Shown piece after piece: positions 1 through 9,496 of a stretch of DNA of 64,000 nt. Each line of letters opens with the position of its first letter. Positions within the stretch are counted from its first letter, which is position 1. The notes under the pieces were generated by a model. It saw only the letters and a list, made by a program, of their open reading frames with translations, was not told the origin of the DNA and ran no database searches. The translations under genes and the position numbers were made by a program. Source of the DNA: Bacteroidales bacterium (GTDB lineage: Bacteria; Bacteroidota; Bacteroidia; Bacteroidales; UBA932); contig JAFZIO010000051.1 of assembly GCA_017554335.1 (NCBI GenBank), positions 1-64,000 of the forward strand, read 5' to 3'.

Positions 1-38
1 GGGATAATAATCAGTAACAAATTAAGTAAAGTATAATT

Positions 39-416
39 ATGGCACGTATAGCCGGTGTTGATTTACCTAACAACAAACAAGGAGAGATAGGTCTGACCTA
101 TATCTTCGGTATCGGCCGCAGCTCCGCCAGGAAGATCCTCGACAAGTGCGGTATCGATAGAACCATCAAAGTCGGTGACTGGAATGACGACCAGATAGCA
201 AAGATCCGTACCGAGATCAACGAAGAGTACAAGATCGAGGGTGAGCTCCGCTCCAGCGTCCAGATGGACATCAAGCGTCTCATGGATATCGGTTGCTATC
301 GCGGAATCCGCCACCGCGCAGGTCTCCCTGTCCGCGGACAGAGCACCAAGAACAACGCCCGTACCAGGAAGGGCAAGAAGAAGACCGTTGCCAACAAGAA
401 GAAGGCGACCAAGTAA
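39..416 (+). CDS. rpsM: 30S ribosomal protein S13
   Basis: The 125-residue product is ribosomal protein S13, which sits in the head of the small subunit and contacts the P-site tRNA. It opens with [10 protein letters not shown] and has the helix-two-turns-helix core; the basic tail contains [11 protein letters not shown] and ends in a lysine-rich stretch, as is normal for the family. It is the first complete gene in the window and is followed 12 bp later by rpsK, matching the usual rpsM-rpsK-rpsD-rpoA-rplQ order. The promoter must lie upstream of the window, because the 38 bp before it show no promoter. There is no Shine-Dalgarno site, as is common in Bacteroidetes. Confidence 0.98.
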   Translation: MARIAGVDLPNNKQGEIGLTYIFGIGRSSARKILDKCGIDRTIKVGDWNDDQIAKIRTEINEEYKIEGELRSSVQMDIKRLMDIGCYRGIRHRAGLPVRGQSTKNNARTRKGKKKTVANKKKATK

Positions 417-428
417 AACAGATGAATT

Positions 429-815
429 ATGGCAAAGAAAACTACAACATCCAAGAGAGTTGTCAAGGTTGAAGCTTATGGCGAGGCCCATATTTCATCA
501 ACCTTCAACAACGTCATCGTCTCCCTTACCAACGCCCAGGGCCAGGTTATCAGCTGGGGCTCTGCCGGTAAGTGCGGCTTCAGAGGTTCCAAGAAGAACA
601 CTCCCTACGCTGCCCAGATGGCCGCTGAAGATGCTGCAAAGACAGCATACGATGCAGGTCTCCGCAGGGTCAAGTGCTATGTGAAGGGTCCCGGCTCCGG
701 ACGTGAGTCCGCAGTCCGCACCATCAACAACGCAGGCATCATCGTGACCGAGATCATCGACGTCACCCCTATGCCTCACAACGGATGCAGACCGAAAGGC
801 CGTCGTAAAGTTTAA
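429..815 (+). CDS. rpsK: 30S ribosomal protein S11
   Basis: The 128-residue product is ribosomal protein S11, a platform protein of the small subunit. The conserved segments [16 protein letters not shown] near the N-terminus, [19 protein letters not shown] in the middle and the C-terminal [18 protein letters not shown] are all present, and the length is normal. It lies between rpsM and rpsD in the conserved alpha-operon order with short spacers and no promoter of its own visible. Confidence 0.98.
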   Translation: MAKKTTTSKRVVKVEAYGEAHISSTFNNVIVSLTNAQGQVISWGSAGKCGFRGSKKNTPYAAQMAAEDAAKTAYDAGLRRVKCYVKGPGSGRESAVRTINNAGIIVTEIIDVTPMPHNGCRPKGRRKV

Positions 816-836
816 CCCTTTTAAAGCAGAATTACT

Positions 837-1439
837 ATGGCAAGATATACAGGTCCCAGCACCAAGATCGCCCGTAAGTTCGGCGAGCCTATTTTCGGCG
901 CAGACAAGTACTTTGAGAAGAGGAATTTCCCTCCGGGACAGCACGGACTCGCTGCAAAGCGCAAGAAGCAGAAGGAGTACGGCACCCAGCTCAAGGAGAA
1001 GCAGAAAGTCAAGTATATGTACGGTGTGCTCGAGCGTCAGTTCCGCAACACCTACGACAAGGCAGCCCGCATGGCCGGCCAGAAGGGTGAGAACCTCATT
1101 CTCCTCCTCGAGTCCCGCCTGGACAACGTGGTGTACCGCCTGGGCATCGCTCCCAGCCGCGCCGCCGCACGCCAGCTTGTCTCCCACCATCACATTACCC
1201 TTAACGGGGACGTTTGCAGCATTCCTTCCGCCCAGGTGAAGCCGGGCGACACCATTGCTGTACGCGAAAGGTCCAAGAGCCTCGAGGTCATCCAGGCAAG
1301 CGTGGCATCCGTCACCAAGTACTCCTGGCTCGAGTTCGACCAGAAGACCCTCGTGGGCAAGTTCCTCAACCTGCCTGCACGCGCAGAAGTTCCCGAGACC
1401 ATCAACGAGCAGCTTATCGTCGATCTCTACTCCAAGTAA
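837..1439 (+). CDS. rpsD: 30S ribosomal protein S4
   Basis: The 200-residue product is S4, a primary 16S rRNA-binding protein and, in several bacteria, the translational repressor of this operon. It begins [18 protein letters not shown] and carries the central S4 RNA-binding domain with the [12 protein letters not shown] motif at about residues 92-105. The length is close to the family norm of about 200. It follows rpsK by 21 bp and precedes rpoA by 25 bp. Autoregulation by S4 is family knowledge; no leader is visible in this window because the operon start lies outside it. Confidence 0.98.
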   Translation: MARYTGPSTKIARKFGEPIFGADKYFEKRNFPPGQHGLAAKRKKQKEYGTQLKEKQKVKYMYGVLERQFRNTYDKAARMAGQKGENLILLLESRLDNVVYRLGIAPSRAAARQLVSHHHITLNGDVCSIPSAQVKPGDTIAVRERSKSLEVIQASVASVTKYSWLEFDQKTLVGKFLNLPARAEVPETINEQLIVDLYSK

Positions 1440-1464
1440 CAGTTAACACCCCAACAAGAATAAT

Positions 1465-2475
1465 ATGGCAATCTTAGCATTTCAGAAACCTGACAAAGTG
1501 ATCGTGCTCGAAAGCACCGATACTGTCGGCCGTTTCGAATTCCGTCCCCTTGAGCCCGGATACGGTCAGACTATCGGCAACGCTCTCCGCCGCATCCTTC
1601 TGGCATCTTTGGAGGGTTTTGCAATCTCCCAGATCAAGATTGTCGGTGTCGACCAGGAGTTCCAGACCATCCCCGGCGTTATCGAGGGGATGCAGGATAT
1701 CATTCTCAACCTCAAGCAGGTGAGATTCCGCAGAATGGTCGAATCCGTCGATTCCGAGACTGTCAACATTACCATCAGCGGCAAGCAGGAGTTTACCGCC
1801 GAGGATATCTCCAAAGGATTGTCTTCTTTCAAGGTGTTGAACCTGGAGCAGCACATCTGTTCTCTCGAACCTTCCGTCAAACTCGAAATCTCCATCACCA
1901 TCACCAAGGGCCGTGGCTTCGTGCCCGCCGAGGAGAGCCGTGATGAGAATACGCCCATCGGCACCATTCCCGTGGATGCCATCTACACTCCTATCCGCAA
2001 GGTCAACTGGAGCGTGGACAACTGGCGCGTAGAGCAGAAGACGGACTACGAGAAGCTCACCCTCGAGGTTGTCACCGACGGCTCCATCAGCCCCGACGAC
2101 GCCCTTCAGGAGGCTGCCAATATTTTGATTTACCATTTCAGGCTGTTCACGGATGACAAGAAGGTGCCCATCGAGAGCGCCGTGGAGTCCGCCAGCAACG
2201 AACTGGACGAGGAGTCCCTCCGCACGAGGCACCTGCTGCTCTCCAAGCTCGCCGACGTAGGTCTGAGCGTTCGCGCTTTCAACTGCCTCAAGGCCGCTGA
2301 AATCGAGACTTTCGCCGACCTGGTGTCCTACACCCGCCCCGAGCTTATGAAGTTCCGCAACTTCGGGCGCAAGAGTCTCCACGAAATAGAGCTTCTCGTC
2401 GAGAAGATGAAGCTCGAGTTCGGAATGGACGTCACCAAGTATAATATCGAACCCAAGAAAAAAATTGAACAGTAG
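1465..2475 (+). CDS. rpoA: DNA-directed RNA polymerase subunit alpha
   Basis: The 336-residue product is the alpha subunit of RNA polymerase. The N-terminal domain (about residues 1-230) carries [20 protein letters not shown], the dimerisation and assembly segment, and the C-terminal domain (about 255-325) carries the [18 protein letters not shown] and [10 protein letters not shown] helices that contact DNA and activators. The length matches the family. It sits between rpsD and rplQ, and rplQ starts 2 bp after its stop, so translational coupling is likely. Confidence 0.98.
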   Translation: MAILAFQKPDKVIVLESTDTVGRFEFRPLEPGYGQTIGNALRRILLASLEGFAISQIKIVGVDQEFQTIPGVIEGMQDIILNLKQVRFRRMVESVDSETVNITISGKQEFTAEDISKGLSSFKVLNLEQHICSLEPSVKLEISITITKGRGFVPAEESRDENTPIGTIPVDAIYTPIRKVNWSVDNWRVEQKTDYEKLTLEVVTDGSISPDDALQEAANILIYHFRLFTDDKKVPIESAVESASNELDEESLRTRHLLLSKLADVGLSVRAFNCLKAAEIETFADLVSYTRPELMKFRNFGRKSLHEIELLVEKMKLEFGMDVTKYNIEPKKKIEQ

Positions 2476-2477
2476 AG

Positions 2478-2987
2478 ATGAGACACAATAAAGCTATCAA
2501 TCATCTGGGACGTCAGAGCGGTCATCGCAAAGCTATGCTTGCGAACATGGCTTCTTCCCTGATCCTGCACAAGCGCATCACCACCACCGTAGCAAAGGCC
2601 AAGGCCCTCAGGAGCTATGTGGAGCCGCTTATCACCAAGTCCAAGGAAGACACCACCCACTCCCGCCGCGTCGTGTTCAGCTACCTCAAGGACAAGAATG
2701 CAGTCACCGAGCTGTTCCGCAACATCGCTCCCAAGATTGCAGACCGTCCGGGCGGATACACCCGCGTACTTCACGTAGGTTTCCGTCAGGGAGACGCTGC
2801 CGAGATGGCGCTTATCGAGCTGGTTGACTTCAACGAGGCCGCACTTGCAACCGCACCCAAGGCCGCAAAGAAGACCACCCGCCGCAGCCGCGCCAAGAAG
2901 GCAGAGGCCGCTCCTGTAGAGGAGCCTGCAGCACCCGCCGCAGAGGCCCCTGCAGAGGCCCCCGCAGAGGAAGCAAAAGCTGAATAA
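2478..2987 (+). CDS. rplQ: 50S ribosomal protein L17 with an acidic Ala/Pro-rich tail
   Basis: Residues 1 to about 118 are L17, opening [20 protein letters not shown] and including [21 protein letters not shown]. The remaining 50 or so residues are a low-complexity extension of Lys, Ala, Pro and Glu (for example [17 protein letters not shown]). Such tails occur on L17 of other Bacteroidetes, while the Escherichia coli protein lacks one (family knowledge). This is the last gene of the operon: a strong terminator hairpin follows 16 bp after the stop codon. Confidence 0.97.
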   Translation: MRHNKAINHLGRQSGHRKAMLANMASSLILHKRITTTVAKAKALRSYVEPLITKSKEDTTHSRRVVFSYLKDKNAVTELFRNIAPKIADRPGGYTRVLHVGFRQGDAAEMALIELVDFNEAALATAPKAAKKTTRRSRAKKAEAAPVEEPAAPAAEAPAEAPAEEAKAE

Positions 2988-3003
2988 GAGCTTCCAGGAA
3001 AAC

Positions 3004-3040
3004 AAGCCCCGACTGAGAAACAGTTCGGGGCTTTGTTTTT
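3004..3040 (+). terminator. Rho-independent terminator after rplQ
   Basis: An inverted repeat pairs aagccccga (3004-3012) with tcggggctt (3025-3033), extended by an actg/cagt pairing around a short loop, and runs into a T-rich tract (ctttgtttttct). It lies just after rplQ and closes the ribosomal protein operon. Confidence 0.9.
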
Positions 3041-3089
3041 CTAATAGAAAATTTATACTTTAGCAAGTTAAAACAAATAACCAAACCTT

Positions 3090-5300
3090 ATGAATCCTCT
3101 ATTCTATGCAGTTCCTTGCGCTTCAGTTCTGGCGCTGCTCTTTGCCTTCATCTTCTACAGGCAGATGAAGAAGCAGGATGAGGGAACTCCGACTATGAAA
3201 CAGATTGCCCAGTACGTCCGTGAGGGCGCAATGGCCTATCTGAAACAGCAGTACAAGGTAGTTGTGATCGTGTTTGCGATTATGGCGGTATTCTTCGCTG
3301 TACTTGCTTATGTGTTCCACGTACAGAATCCCTGGGTGCCGTTCGCATTCCTCACCGGCGGTTTCTTCAGCGGCCTTGCCGGTTTCATCGGCATGAAGAC
3401 CGCGACTTTCGCCTCCGGCCGTACAGCCAACGCCGCCCGCCGTTCCCTGAACGCCGGCCTCAAGGTGGCCTTCCGTTCGGGAGCTGTCATGGGCCTCACG
3501 GTAGTAGGTCTCGGCCTGCTCGACATCTCTCTCTGGTGGCTCATACTTCAGGCCTTCTATCCTGCGACTGAGGCACAGAACCTCGTGGTCATCACCACCA
3601 CCATGCTGACCTTCGGCATGGGTGCATCCACCCAGGCCCTCTTCGCCCGTGTGGGCGGCGGTATCTACACCAAGGCTGCCGACGTAGGCGCCGACATCGT
3701 AGGCAAGGTGGAGTCCGACCTCCCCGAGGATGATCCCCGCAACCCCGCAACCATCGCCGACAACGTGGGCGACAACGTGGGTGACGTGGCCGGCATGGGC
3801 GCAGACCTCTATGAGAGCTACTGCGGCTCCATCCTCTCCACCATGGCCCTCGGCGCATCCGCCTTCTACATGGCAGGCCCTGCTATGCAGACCAAGGCCA
3901 TCATCGCCCCTATGCTCATTGCGGCAGTGGGCGTGGTGCTTTCCGTGGTCAGCATTTTCACCGTACGCACAAAGGAAGGCGCAGGCATGGGCCAGCTCCT
4001 CAAGAGCATGAGCTTCGGTACCAACCTGGCTGCCATCCTCAGCGGCGTGGCCACCTTCGGCATCCTGGCCCTTGTGTTCGGCACCGGCAACAATGACTGG
4101 TGGCACTTCTCCTGCTCCGTGGTCGCAGGCCTTGTAGCAGGCGTCGTCATCGGAAAAGCGACCGAGTACTACACCTCGCACTCCTACAAACCTACGCAGA
4201 AGCTGGCGGAGGCCTCCAAGACCGGCCCCGCAACCGTTATCATCAACGGCGTAGGCCTGGGTATGATTTCTACCGCGATACCCGTGATCTCCATCGTATG
4301 CGCCATCGTGCTGGCATACCTCTTCGCCATCGGCTTCGACGTGCAGAACATGATGACCGCCGCCGCCCTGTCCAAGGGTCTCTACGGCGTCGCGATTGCT
4401 GCCGTCGGTATGCTTTCCACCCTCGGCATCACCCTTGCCACCGATGCTTACGGCCCTATCGCCGACAATGCCGGAGGCAATGCCCAGATGTCCGAGCTTG
4501 AGCCTGAGGTACGCGAGCGCACCGACGTGCTCGACGCCCTCGGCACCACCACCGCCGCCACCGGCAAGGGCTTCGCCATCGGCTCCGCTGCCCTGACCGC
4601 CCTCGCCCTGCTGGCCTCCTACATCGAGGAGATAAAGATAGCACTCGAGCGTTCCGGTGAGTACATTGCCGGCGTCGCAGGACAGGTGAAGGCTGCCGAG
4701 GCATCCATTCTGGACATCCTCAACAACTACAACGTGTCCCTGATGAATCCTACCGTGCTTGCCGGCGTATTCGTGGGTGCTATGATGGCATTCCTCTTCT
4801 GCGGCCTCACAATGAACGCCGTAGGACGCGCCGCCGCCAAGATGGTTATCGAGGTGCGTCGCCAGTTCCGCGAGATCCCCGGCATCCTGACCGGTGAAGG
4901 CACTCCCGACTACAAGCGTTGCGTGGAGATTTCCACCAAGGCTGCCCAGCATGAAATGCTCGGCCCCGCGCTGATCGCAATTATCGTCCCTGTCGTGGTT
5001 GGTCTCGTGCTCGGAGTTGCCGGCGTGCTCGGTCTGCTCATCGGCGGACTTGGCGCAGGCTTCGTTCTGGCAGTGTTTATGTCCAACTCCGGCGGTGCAT
5101 GGGATAACGCCAAGAAGTATGTGGAGGAAGGCCACTTCGGCGGCAAGAACTCCGAGTGTCATCACGCCACCGTGGTGGGCGACACCGTCGGCGACCCGTT
5201 CAAGGATACTTCCGGACCTTCACTCAACATCCTCATCAAGCTTATGAGCATGGTGAGCATCGTGATGGCCGGCCTTACCGTAGGATTCCACCTGCTGTAA
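3090..5300 (+). CDS. hppA: K+-dependent membrane-bound pyrophosphatase (ion pump)
   Basis: The 736-residue protein couples hydrolysis of pyrophosphate to pumping of H+ and/or Na+ across the cytoplasmic membrane. It has about 16 hydrophobic segments and the family signatures: the substrate loop GKVESDLPEDDPRNP and NVGDNVGDVAGMGADLYES near residues 197-245, and the C-terminal repeat ending in VVGDTVGDPFKDTSGPS. The alanine at about position 489 (TTTAATGKG) is typical of the K+-dependent subfamily; K+-independent pumps have lysine there (family knowledge). Related Bacteroides enzymes pump Na+ or both ions, so the ion cannot be fixed from sequence alone. The gene stands alone between two terminators. 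Confidence 0.95.
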   Translation: MNPLFYAVPCASVLALLFAFIFYRQMKKQDEGTPTMKQIAQYVREGAMAYLKQQYKVVVIVFAIMAVFFAVLAYVFHVQNPWVPFAFLTGGFFSGLAGFIGMKTATFASGRTANAARRSLNAGLKVAFRSGAVMGLTVVGLGLLDISLWWLILQAFYPATEAQNLVVITTTMLTFGMGASTQALFARVGGGIYTKAADVGADIVGKVESDLPEDDPRNPATIADNVGDNVGDVAGMGADLYESYCGSILSTMALGASAFYMAGPAMQTKAIIAPMLIAAVGVVLSVVSIFTVRTKEGAGMGQLLKSMSFGTNLAAILSGVATFGILALVFGTGNNDWWHFSCSVVAGLVAGVVIGKATEYYTSHSYKPTQKLAEASKTGPATVIINGVGLGMISTAIPVISIVCAIVLAYLFAIGFDVQNMMTAAALSKGLYGVAIAAVGMLSTLGITLATDAYGPIADNAGGNAQMSELEPEVRERTDVLDALGTTTAATGKGFAIGSAALTALALLASYIEEIKIALERSGEYIAGVAGQVKAAEASILDILNNYNVSLMNPTVLAGVFVGAMMAFLFCGLTMNAVGRAAAKMVIEVRRQFREIPGILTGEGTPDYKRCVEISTKAAQHEMLGPALIAIIVPVVVGLVLGVAGVLGLLIGGLGAGFVLAVFMSNSGGAWDNAKKYVEEGHFGGKNSECHHATVVGDTVGDPFKDTSGPSLNILIKLMSMVSIVMAGLTVGFHLL

Positions 5301-5322
5301 GCGCACAGCTGATAATAACAGT

Positions 5323-5369
5323 GATTCCGGGAACAAAACGTTCAGTTCTGTTCCCGGAATCTGTTTTTT
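5323..5369 (+). terminator. Rho-independent terminator after hppA
   Basis: A perfect 13-bp inverted repeat (gattccgggaaca at 5323-5335 with its complement at 5349-5361) is followed by ctgttttttc. It ends the hppA transcript before the leftward gene downstream. Confidence 0.92.
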
Positions 5370-5412
5370 CTGCATTTTTGGAACAAATCAAATCAATTTG
5401 TTCCCGGAAAAC

Positions 5413-5916
5413 TTATTTAATCATAGTATAAGCGCCGAATCCCAGAAGCGAAAGGGCCAGAAGAATCGCACCGGCCATGGCGACTCCAAGCATCACGAAA
5501 ACCACGCTCTTCTTGAAGTCCATGTTAAGGATGCTGGCGGCCAGGGTTCCCGTCCAGGCTCCGGTGCCGGGCAGGGGAATGCCTACGAACAGCAGCAGCG
5601 CCCAATACAAGCCGCGGCCGGCCTTTGATTCCAGTTTCTTTCCTCCCTTCTCTCCTTTTTCCAGGCACCAGCGGAAGAATCCGCCAATGTATTTCTTGTC
5701 CTTGCCCCATTCCAGAATGCGGCGGGCGAAGAAGAAGATGAACGGAACCGGCAACATGTTACCTATCATGGCCACCAGAACGGAAGGCAGAATGGGTAAC
5801 TGGTAAATGACTGCGTAAGGCATGGCACCGCGGATCTCGATCAGCGGGACCATGGATATAAGAAAAACTATTATATACTTTTTGAGCACGGCGCAAAGGT
5901 ACTGAAAAATCTCCAT
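5413..5916 (-). CDS. Small multidrug export family membrane protein (COG2426)
   Basis: This is a predicted inner-membrane protein of about 167 residues with four or five hydrophobic segments. Motifs include IIVFLISMVPLIEIRGAMPY near the N-terminus and LLFVGIPLPGTGAWTGTL in the middle, which mark the family annotated as putative small multidrug exporters. That function is weakly established for the family. The start is uncertain: ATG at 5916 (MEIFQYL) fits the family length, ATG at 5928 and GTG at 5889 are alternatives, and a TACCTTTG promoter-like box lies at 5894-5901. The gene overlaps the 3' end of the epimerase gene by about 46 bp, which suggests co-transcription or a promoter inside the epimerase. 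Confidence 0.8.
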   Translation of the reverse strand: MEIFQYLCAVLKKYIIVFLISMVPLIEIRGAMPYAVIYQLPILPSVLVAMIGNMLPVPFIFFFARRILEWGKDKKYIGGFFRWCLEKGEKGGKKLESKAGRGLYWALLLFVGIPLPGTGAWTGTLAASILNMDFKKSVVFVMLGVAMAGAILLALSLLGFGAYTMIK

Positions 5917-7078
5917 ACCTCCATACACATGCGTCCGTTATGATAAGGGCACTTCCAAAAACCCGCCCTGTCGTCGACGGTATTTGGAGTGCCGTCCGGA
6001 TTCAGGCTCCAATACCATTCCCCGTCGGGGCAGATAAGATAGCGACGTATGAAGTCCCATGCCTTGACGGCGCGTCCGAGCCACACTTCGTCGCCCGTCA
6101 GCTGGAACTGGTTAAGGCAACCTACAACAGTTTCTGCCTGCACCCACCACTGGAAGGAGGCATCCCGCTCTCCGCTCTCCGGGTCGAATTCGTAAATCAT
6201 GCCGCCGGAGGGCTCCAGGCCTTCAATGGCAGCTGCCGCCATGCGTTTGGAGCACTCCTGCACGCGATGCAGCAGCCCCTTGTCGCCAAGGACTTCCGCG
6301 GTTTCGCACAGCAGCCAGGAGGTCTCTATGTCGTGGCCGTACGAAACAGCATCGGTCTGCGATTCCCAGTTCTCGTTAAAGAAGAGTCCAAGGTGGCCGT
6401 CGGGGCGTACTATGCGGTTCAGGAACAGTTCGGTCAGCTCAGTAAGGCTCTTTCGCAGGCCTGCGTCCGGCCTACCCTGTAGAGACCGGTATAGCCTTCC
6501 AGGATATGCAGGTGCGTATTCATGGTTTTGGCGTCGTTGCGGTCGCGCTCGGAGAGGCGCACATCGGCGATGGGGGACCAGTCGCGACCTGCGGCCTCAA
6601 GGTATCCTCCGAGCAGCGGATCTTTGCTGTGGGCCTCTATGTCATGATACAACTTGACTGCAAGCTCCAGCGCCTGAGTGTCTGCTGTGGCGCGGTAGTA
6701 CTCCGCGAGACCGTAAACGGCAAAGGCGATGGCGTAGTATTGCTTCTTAGTCTCCAGGGGATGACCGCCGGCGTCTACGCTCCAATAAGTGCCGCCGAAT
6801 TCCGGGTCGTAGAACCGGTCGCGTATCTGCCGGAAGGCACGTTTTGCGGCCTCTCCGACGGCGGGGTCCCCGAACATCCGGAATGCCGACGAGAATGTCC
6901 AAAGCAAACGGGCTGTAAGGATTCCTCCTCTCGGGGCGTCGGGAACCAGGCGCCCGCAGCCGTCCATGCGGCCGTAAAAGCCTCCCTGACCGTCCTGCAT
7001 GCGGTTCAGCCAGAAGGGAAGTATGTCTTTTTCAAGCTCAGAACGTATCTGTCCGGCAAATTCAGCGTACTCTTTCAT
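5871..7078 (-). pseudogene. Mannobiose/cellobiose 2-epimerase (AGE family), interrupted by one frameshift
   Basis: The N-terminal part (start ATG at 7078, MKEYAEFAGQ) and the C-terminal part (from about 6472 down to 5871) are in different frames but together give a complete epimerase of about 402 residues, the usual length. Both parts keep family motifs: ETKKQYYAIAFAVYGLAEYY and NTHLHILEGYTGLYRV before the shift, then SYGHDIETSWLL, QWWVQAETVVG and FWKCPYHNGRMCMEV after it, including the expected histidines. One base appears missing near 6472-6475: restoring it gives the expected RVWPDAGLRK. The enzyme inverts C2 of the reducing-end sugar, converting beta-1,4-mannobiose to mannosyl-glucose for the GH130 phosphorylase encoded at 21394-22551. 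The frameshift may be a sequencing error or a recent mutation. Confidence 0.88.
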
Positions 7079-7174
7079 ACATACAAAAATAGATATTTCC
7101 ACAAATAAAGGCAGAAATATGTCAAAATAGTATTATATTTAGCCAAAAATATACACTTTCAAACCAACCACACA
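7079..7174. promoter_or_regulatory. Divergent control region between epimerase and AraC regulator
   Basis: This 96-bp AT-rich spacer separates two divergent genes and should hold both promoters. On the minus strand a TATTTTTG box (7084-7091) matches the Bacteroidetes -7 element TAnnTTTG just before the epimerase start; no convincing -33 element was found. Binding of the AraC-type protein here is an inference from the arrangement. Confidence 0.45.
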
Positions 7175-8050
7175 ATGTCCAGAGTACTTTCAGAGATCAC
7201 CGGCCTTTCAGATAAGGACTGTTTCTTTATTGTAGAGAGGCATAAAAACAAGTTTACATATCCGTTGCACTGCCATTCGGAGTATGAGCTGAACTTCATA
7301 AGCAACGGAGCCGGGGTAAGAAGAGTCATAGGAGACAGCATAGAAACCATCGGCCAATACGAGCTGGTCCTGGTAACAGGAGAGCATCTTGAGCATGTAT
7401 GGGAACAGGGTACCTGTAACTCCGAAGACATACGGGAAATCACCATTCAGTTCTCTGCAAGCCTGTTCAGCGAGGGTATGCTGGCCAAGAACCAGTTTGA
7501 GTCCATACGCAAGATGTTCGATGCTGCAAAGCAGGGAATATGCTTCCCGCAAGAGGCTATAATGAAGGTTTATTCCACGCTGGACGCCATTGCCCGGCAA
7601 GCCGACAGCTTTACCCAGTTCATGCAGTGCATGCAGATCCTTCACGAGCTTTCGCTGTTCGAATGGCGCACTCTCGCAACCAGCGCGTACGCAAAGGCCC
7701 CTCTTCATCACGAAAGCCGCAGAGTTGAGCGTATCAAAGATTATATCCATGCGCACTACGCCGAGCAGATCACTCTCGACGAGATTGCCGGCCTCATCAG
7801 TATGAGCCCTTCGTCATGCAGCCGCTTTTTCCGCACGAATGCGGGAAAAACCGTCACAGATTACATTCTGGACGTGCGTCTGGGCAATGCCGCCCGTGCT
7901 CTTGTGGATACAAACGAGACTGTTTCCGTAATCTGCTACAGGTGCGGATTCAATAACCTTTCCAATTTCAACCGGGTGTTCAAGGCCAAAAAAGGTATGA
8001 CCCCGAGTGACTTCAGGAGGGTGTATATGAAGAAAAAAGTCACAGTCTAG
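7175..8050 (+). CDS. AraC-family transcriptional regulator of the PUL
   Basis: This 291-residue cytoplasmic regulator has an N-terminal cupin-like sensing domain (about residues 10-150, with FTYPLHCHSEYELNFI) and a C-terminal pair of helix-turn-helix motifs (about 190-288). The second one has the typical ending VICYRCGFNNLSNFNRVFKAKKGMTPSDFRR, split here across two helices. Such proteins usually bind a sugar and activate transcription. It lies between the divergent epimerase gene and the rightward glycan-degradation genes, so it probably controls both. This is different from the hybrid two-component or sigma/anti-sigma regulators of many PULs, none of which is present here. Confidence 0.93.
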   Translation: MSRVLSEITGLSDKDCFFIVERHKNKFTYPLHCHSEYELNFISNGAGVRRVIGDSIETIGQYELVLVTGEHLEHVWEQGTCNSEDIREITIQFSASLFSEGMLAKNQFESIRKMFDAAKQGICFPQEAIMKVYSTLDAIARQADSFTQFMQCMQILHELSLFEWRTLATSAYAKAPLHHESRRVERIKDYIHAHYAEQITLDEIAGLISMSPSSCSRFFRTNAGKTVTDYILDVRLGNAARALVDTNETVSVICYRCGFNNLSNFNRVFKAKKGMTPSDFRRVYMKKKVTV

Positions 8051-8105
8051 CAAAAAGTTTGCGATAATTGACAAAACAGTACCATTAAAATCGGTATTAT
8101 CTGTA

Positions 8106-8113
8106 TATTTTTG
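8106..8113 (+). promoter_or_regulatory. Candidate -7 element (TAnnTTTG) before the esterase gene
   Basis: TATTTTTG matches the Bacteroidetes -7 consensus, 9 bp before the ATG at 8123. No good -33 element lies 19-20 bp upstream, as expected for a promoter that needs an activator such as the AraC protein next door. The very short leader is odd. Confidence 0.4.
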
Positions 8114-8122
8114 CAAACGATT

Positions 8123-9457
8123 ATGGCACGAACTAATAACTATTTAATTCTTTCATTGGCAGTACTCGTCCTGTTCTTCGCTTCATCATGCGAAAAACAG
8201 ACATTCCTGACGGCCAGACCTTTTTCCGGAAACGATGTCCTGTATACCACCGCTCTCCCTTCTGCAGACGGCGCAGATACGGATTCCGTTTTCGTGGTAT
8301 GCAACGATTCCTGGCTTAAGCTCAATTCCGGCGCCTTCAAGCTGAATGTCTTTGTAAGTGGCCGCGAGGGCAGCATGGAGCTCCCTTACCGCCTCTACAA
8401 GGATCTGGATCTCATGGATTCCGAAGCAAAAGCCCTCAAGGAGGGGAGCGTCATCGTGCTCAAGAAGGCAGGCTGCTATACATCACTTAATATTTCACTC
8501 GGTAAACTCGACCCCGGTTTCTATCAGGTCAATCTAGGCGATTCCCTCAGCTTCAACATCGGCGTAAAGCCCGAACTTGTGGCCAGCCCCGTTGACGCCC
8601 CCGAAGACTTCGACGCTTTTTGGGAGCAGACACTCGCAGAGCTTGACCAGGTGCCCATGGATGCGGAGTGGACCTTCATCCCCGAGCATTCTTCGGAACT
8701 CCGCAAATGCTACGAACTCCGTATTGCTTCGCTCGACGGCGGCATCATGGGAGGCCGTATCTACATTCCGGAGGCCGAGGGGCGTTTCCCCGTCCGCCTG
8801 GAGTACATGGGCTACGGTGGCGAGCCTTACTGGCACGACCCCAACGCCAACCCCGAGCGCATAGATTTCCTCGTGAGCGTGCGCGACCAGGGTATATTTA
8901 AAGGTGACCAGGACAGATGGATAGACCGCGGACTGAATTCAAGAGACGAGTTCTACTACCGCGGCGCTTTCTGCGATGTGGCCAGAGCCGTGGACTTCGC
9001 CGCTTCTCTTCCCAAGGCAGACACCACCCGCTTTGTCGCATTCGGCGAGAGCCAGGGCGGTGCTTTCACATGGATTAGCGCAGCCCTGCGCCCCATGATA
9101 AAAGGAATTGCGCCCGGAGTGCCTTTCCTTGGAGATTATGAGCACTACGGCCAGATTGTATGGTGGCCCGTTCATGAGATGTATGAGACGGCGGACGCCG
9201 AAGGTATAGACCGCGCCGAATTGCTGGACATGCTGCGCTACTTCGACGTAAAGAACTTCACTCCCCGAATCACCTGCCCCGTGCTCATGGGCTTCGGTCT
9301 GCAGGATCCGGTCTGCCCTCCGCACACTAACTTCTCCGAGTTCAACAACTGCGCTTCCGCAGACAAACGCTGGCATTGCGTAGCGTGGTGCGGCCACGGA
9401 ATGTGGCTGGAGCCTACTTGGAGAGATTTGAAAGAGGAATTCTTAAATCAATTCTAA
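8123..9457 (+). CDS. CE7-type acetyl esterase lipoprotein (acetyl xylan esterase/cephalosporin deacetylase family)
   Basis: This 444-residue lipoprotein (signal peptide with FFASSC lipobox; first residues after the cysteine are EK) has an N-terminal beta-rich extension and then an alpha/beta hydrolase of the AXE1/CE7 family. The serine of the nucleophile elbow FGESQGG is at about residue 310; GLQDPVCPP supplies the acid and CGHGMW the histidine. CE7 enzymes remove acetyl groups from acetylated sugars and oligosaccharides. In this locus, acetylated glucomannan is the likely substrate (inference). The ATG at 8123 is preferred to an in-frame TTG at 8111, because the signal peptide then has a normal length. 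It is the first gene of the rightward PUL run. Confidence 0.88.
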   Translation: MARTNNYLILSLAVLVLFFASSCEKQTFLTARPFSGNDVLYTTALPSADGADTDSVFVVCNDSWLKLNSGAFKLNVFVSGREGSMELPYRLYKDLDLMDSEAKALKEGSVIVLKKAGCYTSLNISLGKLDPGFYQVNLGDSLSFNIGVKPELVASPVDAPEDFDAFWEQTLAELDQVPMDAEWTFIPEHSSELRKCYELRIASLDGGIMGGRIYIPEAEGRFPVRLEYMGYGGEPYWHDPNANPERIDFLVSVRDQGIFKGDQDRWIDRGLNSRDEFYYRGAFCDVARAVDFAASLPKADTTRFVAFGESQGGAFTWISAALRPMIKGIAPGVPFLGDYEHYGQIVWWPVHEMYETADAEGIDRAELLDMLRYFDVKNFTPRITCPVLMGFGLQDPVCPPHTNFSEFNNCASADKRWHCVAWCGHGMWLEPTWRDLKEEFLNQF

Positions 9458-9496
9458 TATATTATTAACTCTATTTAAAGATCAAATTCAGGTCTA

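Noticed and set aside
3123..5165. A 680-codon open frame antisense to the pyrophosphatase gene
   Set aside because: It is a mirror of the strong codon bias in hppA. The translation is rich in His and Gly with no family motif and no promoter.
5380..5404. A 9-bp hairpin near the 3' end of the small membrane protein gene
   Set aside because: It lacks a T tract in either direction; I could not call it a terminator, and it may simply pair with the adjacent hppA terminator sequence.
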